Assembly: GCA_012523575.1 (NCBI GenBank)
Contig: JAAYIF010000011.1
Location: forward strand, 1-58,278
Direction of reading: 5' to 3'
DNA length: 58,278 nucleotides
Source of the DNA: Clostridia bacterium
GTDB taxonomy: Bacteria; Bacillota; DTU086
Position numbers and translations under genes: made by a program. The notes under the pieces are model-generated. The model was not told the origin of the DNA. It was given only the letters and a program-made list of their open reading frames with translations, and searched no databases. The first letter of the stretch is position 1, and each line of letters begins with the position of its first letter. Below, in pieces: positions 54,731 to 58,278 of this stretch.

Positions 54731-56878
54731 CTAATTTGCGTTATTTGACACTACCACTTCACCAGTGCCCCATAAAGAGCCTATCCCATAAAAATATTTT
54801 CCGAGCATATTTAAAGTCCAAAGGAACATTATCCCCCTGTCATTAAAGGGAATATAAATTTCACGAACCACAGTTTCATAAGGATCTTTTTTAATGCTCT
54901 GCTTATCCCGGGAGTCCCTTCCTTTACCCCCTCTGCTTCCCCCTGATTTTCTATTTTCCGGCTCTTTGGGGGTATCCACTTCCTTTCCTTTTTCTTCCCA
55001 TTTAAAAATAAGGGGCTTTCCTTCTTTTGAAAGAACTTCCATAAAGGCGTAATTGCCCACAACCCTTTCTCCGGAAATATCAAGGTGCCTTTCCGCTGAA
55101 AATGTTCTATCTTCAACACAGCAGTACAATTTGTATACTCCTTCCTCCATTTCTCCCCAGGTTATTTCCCAATTAAAGGGACCTTCCAGGGCATCATTGT
55201 AAACACATCCCACAATTGTCTGTGAACCATTGGAAAGGTTCTGCGCAAATAGAATAATTCTTTTTACACCGCTTTCCTTATCCAGGGAGCTGCCGTAAAT
55301 CCTGACGGTCTCCCCCACAGATAAACTTACTGTACTCTCCTTATATTCACCGTCGTAAAAAGCACTCCCAACGGGAGCAGCATTATCTGCAATTAAGTTT
55401 AACTTCAAACTCTTCTGGATACCCCAACTATCCTCGCCTATCACTTCCACAGAATAAACCTTTCCCGTAACAGCCCTTGACGCATCCCATTCCCAGTAAT
55501 ATTTCCCCTTTTTATATTTAACAGCCTCATTTGAGAAGCCATCAACAAAAACCCGTACCTTATCCACTTCCTGAGCTCCTTCACCGATCACATCTATTAG
55601 AAAAGGCACTGTTCCCCCTACGTAGGAACCGTCCCTGGGATAAATCACCTTAAGATCAAAGAGTTTACGGTCCCCTAAAACAAAAAGTTTTCCCGTTCTA
55701 TTTCCAAACACTATGCTCCCGTCAGGCCCCAGTACCGGAGAAGAAGTGATAATGTGATTGGTATCAAAGCACCACTTAAAGTTTCCCTTTTCATCCACAG
55801 CATATATGGAGCCATTATTGTCCCCAAAATAAACGTGGCCCCTTCCGTCTACGACGGGCCCTGAAAAGGGGTAAATAGTAAAGGAAGGATCCTCCGGCTT
55901 CGTTTTGAACAGGAATTCCCCCTCAAGATCAAGGCAGTGTAGATAATTGTATGCCAGAACAAAAACCCTGCCTCTTCCATTATCCACAGCAGCGGGAGTT
56001 ACCCTTTCAGTCTCATTTGGATCTCTAAAATTATAAAAATTTACAGAAGAGCCATTGGAAGTCCTATATATAATTAAGTACATGTCGCTTACCCAGTAAA
56101 GGTAATTTCCATTTTCATCCACAACAACGGGTCCCCTAAAAACCAATAACCCTGCAATTGCACTGTCCCATAAACTGGTTCCATTATTTTTATTCACTGC
56201 AAGCATCCCTGCTTCTCTATTATCCCCTACAGCTGTTATAAAGAGGGTGTCCCCATGAATGGGGCAAGGATGAGGAAAAGAAATCTCCTTCCATTCTTTG
56301 AAAAGCTCATTGTCCCATAGTAAAGAGGCATGGCTTCCTTCGTCCTTTAAAGCATAGAACTTTCCCCATTCCCCAGATGCCCGACCCTTTGTTCCAAAGT
56401 AAATTACATTGTCATCCACATTAAAGGATTCCACTGCCTCTCCGGCAATTTCATTAAAAAACCATTTTAAAGACCCCAGCTGGGCATTAAAGGCTGCAAC
56501 GGCAGCCCCATCATTTGTTGCCAGACCCACATAAAGGGTTTTCTCATCGGTTGATAAACCCAAAGAATAAACATTTCGGGCATACACTTCTTCGGTTAAG
56601 GAAATGGGAGAAAACAGCTCACCGCCCTCTTCATCAAAGGCATAAAGCATATTTCCCGCAACGGCATAAACCCATCCTTCACAATTAACAACGGGCTCTA
56701 TATAAATCCCACGTTCCAATTTTCGCTCCCACTTAATAACTGGTAGATTAGGTCCCTCTACAGCAGAATAAGCACTGTTTCCGGGATCATGCCTGGATAG
56801 GGGCCAGGACCGGAAATCTGACGCCTCTGCCTTACCCCCTAAACAACACCCCAAAAACAAAAGAATAAGAACCTTCAT
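54731..56878 (-). CDS. Secreted PQQ-like beta-propeller protein with C-terminal Ig-like repeats
   Basis: A 715-residue exported protein. ATG at 56878 (MKVLILLFLGCCLGGKAEA) starts a signal peptide and has AAAAGG upstream; the frame runs 12 codons further. Residues about 40-420 show about eight propeller repeats of the PQQ type (VYAVAGNMLYAF, LYVGLATNDGAAVAAF, IYFGTKG, VYFGDNNGSIYAVDEKG, IVFGNRTGKLFVL), each a strand followed by -AxDxxxG-. Two beta-rich Ig-like segments follow (about 425-615), then a low-complexity basic linker (RKSGGSRGGKGRDSRDK) and an ending that may contact the cell surface. The ligand is unknown; PQQ binding is not implied by this fold. It is a single-gene unit with terminator. 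Confidence 0.75.
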   Translation of the reverse strand: MKVLILLFLGCCLGGKAEASDFRSWPLSRHDPGNSAYSAVEGPNLPVIKWERKLERGIYIEPVVNCEGWVYAVAGNMLYAFDEEGGELFSPISLTEEVYARNVYSLGLSTDEKTLYVGLATNDGAAVAAFNAQLGSLKWFFNEIAGEAVESFNVDDNVIYFGTKGRASGEWGKFYALKDEGSHASLLWDNELFKEWKEISFPHPCPIHGDTLFITAVGDNREAGMLAVNKNNGTSLWDSAIAGLLVFRGPVVVDENGNYLYWVSDMYLIIYRTSNGSSVNFYNFRDPNETERVTPAAVDNGRGRVFVLAYNYLHCLDLEGEFLFKTKPEDPSFTIYPFSGPVVDGRGHVYFGDNNGSIYAVDEKGNFKWCFDTNHIITSSPVLGPDGSIVFGNRTGKLFVLGDRKLFDLKVIYPRDGSYVGGTVPFLIDVIGEGAQEVDKVRVFVDGFSNEAVKYKKGKYYWEWDASRAVTGKVYSVEVIGEDSWGIQKSLKLNLIADNAAPVGSAFYDGEYKESTVSLSVGETVRIYGSSLDKESGVKRIILFAQNLSNGSQTIVGCVYNDALEGPFNWEITWGEMEEGVYKLYCCVEDRTFSAERHLDISGERVVGNYAFMEVLSKEGKPLIFKWEEKGKEVDTPKEPENRKSGGSRGGKGRDSRDKQSIKKDPYETVVREIYIPFNDRGIMFLWTLNMLGKYFYGIGSLWGTGEVVVSNNAN

Positions 56879-57082
56879 AAAAAGCCTTTTACTGAACACC
56901 AAAACAACCCCCAATACAGTATTAACTTCACAGCCAATTTTGTTTCTACATAAGGGGATATTTTCCTTTAATATTTTGCTTTATTAGAAATTTTTTGATC
57001 ATAACTTTCTCAATAAAAAAAAACCCTATGCGCCAAACTAAGCGTAAGTACAAGGAAATTCTACAATTTGCGGAGGGACATT

Positions 57083-58278
57083 ATGCTTTTCAACAACCGC
57101 GGAAATTTTAAAAAGCTTGGGCTCTCAGCGCTGCTGCTGGGGGGCGGGTTTCTTTTGTCAAAAAAAGCCATTGACTATTTAGGGGATAAAATAACCTTTT
57201 CTTTAATAACGAGAAAATACGATGACAACCTTTGGGAACTCACAATTGCCACCCAAAGGATGACACCCCATGTGCTCATTGAAAATGAACTTAGATCCCA
57301 CACCAATACATACATTGAAAGGCCTATAGGCACCAAACGCAGATTTGGTTATTGGGAAAAAATCCTGTTCAACATGGCACAGCTGGAAACCCTTCCCACC
57401 CCGGATGAAGTTGAAGTGGACACGACCACAGTAATCGGGCCCATAGCCCGGAAGCCCCTGGTGCTTAAAATCCCCATATTAATTGGGGGAATGGCATACG
57501 GCTTGGCCCTTACGGAGGCATACAAAATCGCCTATGCCAAAGCGGCAACTAGGGTGGGCACCGCCACAAACACAGGCCTCGGCCCCTTCCTTGAAAGCGA
57601 AAGAAAGGCAGCTGATAAACTCATAATACAGTACCCCCGAGGTTCGTGGAACAAGGAGGAAAAAATCCTAAAACAAGGGGACGCCATCGAAATCCAGTTC
57701 GGCCAAGGCGCCAACGCCGGTAAGGGCCGTACAACAAAGGCAAAATATATTAACGACGAATTAAGAAAAAGGCTCGGTTTAAAAGAGGGCCAGGACGCAG
57801 TAACAAACAACAGGCTGAACGAAGCTACAAATCCCAAAGACCTGAAATCCCTTGTAGAGTACCTGCGCAGGCTTACAGGGGGAGTGCCCATTGGTGCCAA
57901 AATTGGTGCAGGAAAATTTTTAGAAGAGGATCTAAAAATCCTTCTGCAGGCGGGGGTGGACTTCATAAGCATTGATGGAGCAGAGGCTGGTACCCACAAA
58001 GCTTTTCCCATACTTGAAGATGACTTTGGGCTTCCCACCTTAATAGCCCTTTCCAGAGCCGTGAAGTTCTGGGAAAAACACAATTTAAAAAACAAAGTAA
58101 CCCTGCTGGTGGGGGGAGGCCTAGCATCCCCTGGGGACTGCCTAAAAGCTTTGGCATTGGGTGCCGATGCGGTTTACCTGGGTACAGCCGTTCTAATAGC
58201 CGCCACCCATGATCAGATTGCAAAGGTTACTCCCTTTTTCCCCCCAACGCAGCTTGCCTACGAAACGGGAAAATATAA
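57083..58278 (+). CDS. FMN-binding glutamate synthase family protein (runs off window end)
   Basis: A plus-strand gene of at least 398 codons, open to the window edge. ATG at 57083 has GGAGGG five bases upstream. After a short hydrophobic stretch (LGLSALLLGGGFLLSKKA, residues 12-29), which could be a membrane anchor, the protein matches the FMN-binding barrel of glutamate synthase (GltS_FMN): KIPILIGGMAYG, ATNTGLGPFLESER, IEIQFGQGANAGKGRTTKAKYINDELRKRLGL, PIGAKIGAGK, DFISIDGAEAGTHKA and LLVGGGLASPGDCLKALALGADAVYLGTAVL. It is not full-length glutamate synthase: the amidotransferase domain is absent at the N-terminus. Stand-alone members occur in many anaerobes; the exact reaction is unknown. 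Confidence 0.88.
   Translation, partial: MLFNNRGNFKKLGLSALLLGGGFLLSKKAIDYLGDKITFSLITRKYDDNLWELTIATQRMTPHVLIENELRSHTNTYIERPIGTKRRFGYWEKILFNMAQLETLPTPDEVEVDTTTVIGPIARKPLVLKIPILIGGMAYGLALTEAYKIAYAKAATRVGTATNTGLGPFLESERKAADKLIIQYPRGSWNKEEKILKQGDAIEIQFGQGANAGKGRTTKAKYINDELRKRLGLKEGQDAVTNNRLNEATNPKDLKSLVEYLRRLTGGVPIGAKIGAGKFLEEDLKILLQAGVDFISIDGAEAGTHKAFPILEDDFGLPTLIALSRAVKFWEKHNLKNKVTLLVGGGLASPGDCLKALALGADAVYLGTAVLIAATHDQIAKVTPFFPPTQLAYETGKY

Noticed and set aside
57532..58223. Two minus-strand frames near the window end
   Set aside because: They are antisense to the glutamate synthase-like gene on the plus strand, which has a complete FMN-barrel signature.

Overview
The window looks like a chromosomal segment of an anaerobic, endospore-forming, low-to-moderate GC Gram-positive bacterium of the Clostridia (Peptococcaceae or Carboxydothermus/Thermincola-like). 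The evidence is the Firmicutes order of housekeeping genes (tig-clpP-clpX, lonB-lonA, valS-folC, maf-radC-mreB), the T-box leader of valS, LonB, PrkA-YhbH-SpoVR, GerMN and CwlD-like proteins, strong purine-rich ribosome binding sites, frequent TTG/GTG starts, and an oxygen-sensitive type [NiFe] hydrogenase. The exact genus cannot be fixed from the sequence alone. Almost every gene is on the minus strand, so genes are transcribed from high to low coordinates.

Region 1 (1-1.8 kb): mreB (cut by the window edge), radC and maf. Region 2 (1.86-12.4 kb): a 13-gene operon for a membrane-bound, energy-converting group 4 [NiFe] hydrogenase that resembles complex I without its NADH module. It has counterparts of NuoA, B, C, D, H, I, K, L, M and N, a NuoJ split into two small proteins, and a maturation protease last. 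A structured leader with a possible 15-codon peptide precedes it and a hairpin terminator ends it. It sits between folC and maf, which are usually close together in relatives.

Region 3 (12.4-27.2 kb): folC, valS with T-box, a small membrane protein, lonA, an FmdB zinc ribbon protein, lonB, metK, a small orphan cysteine protein on the plus strand, clpX, clpP and tig: protein synthesis, folate and protein quality control. Region 4 (27.4-28.3 kb): six tRNA genes in two transcription units, each with a near-consensus sigma-A promoter. Region 5 (28.4-34.9 kb): rdgB, rph, a metallo-beta-lactamase hydrolase, murI, a cell-wall amidase, a GerMN lipoprotein and, on the plus strand, a LytTR response regulator.

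Region 6 (34.9-42.3 kb): paaK-ACT-hisC, probably for aromatic acid/amino acid metabolism, and the prkA-yhbH-spoVR stress/sporulation operon. Region 7 (42.5-50.9 kb): a cupin glucose-6-phosphate isomerase, a histidine-rich small protein, and the maturation set hypA-B-F-C-D-E headed by a histidine kinase and response regulator. These hyp genes would build the NiFe(CN)2CO centre of the hydrogenase in region 2. Region 8 (51-58.3 kb): queG, acuA-acuC-acuB, a secreted PQQ-type propeller protein, and a plus-strand FMN-dependent glutamate synthase-like gene running off the window end.

The most unusual items are the complex I-like hydrogenase operon with its structured leader, the His-rich protein beside hypE, the sensor-less (possibly 5'-truncated) kinase in front of hypA, and the four-cysteine orphan protein between metK and clpX.
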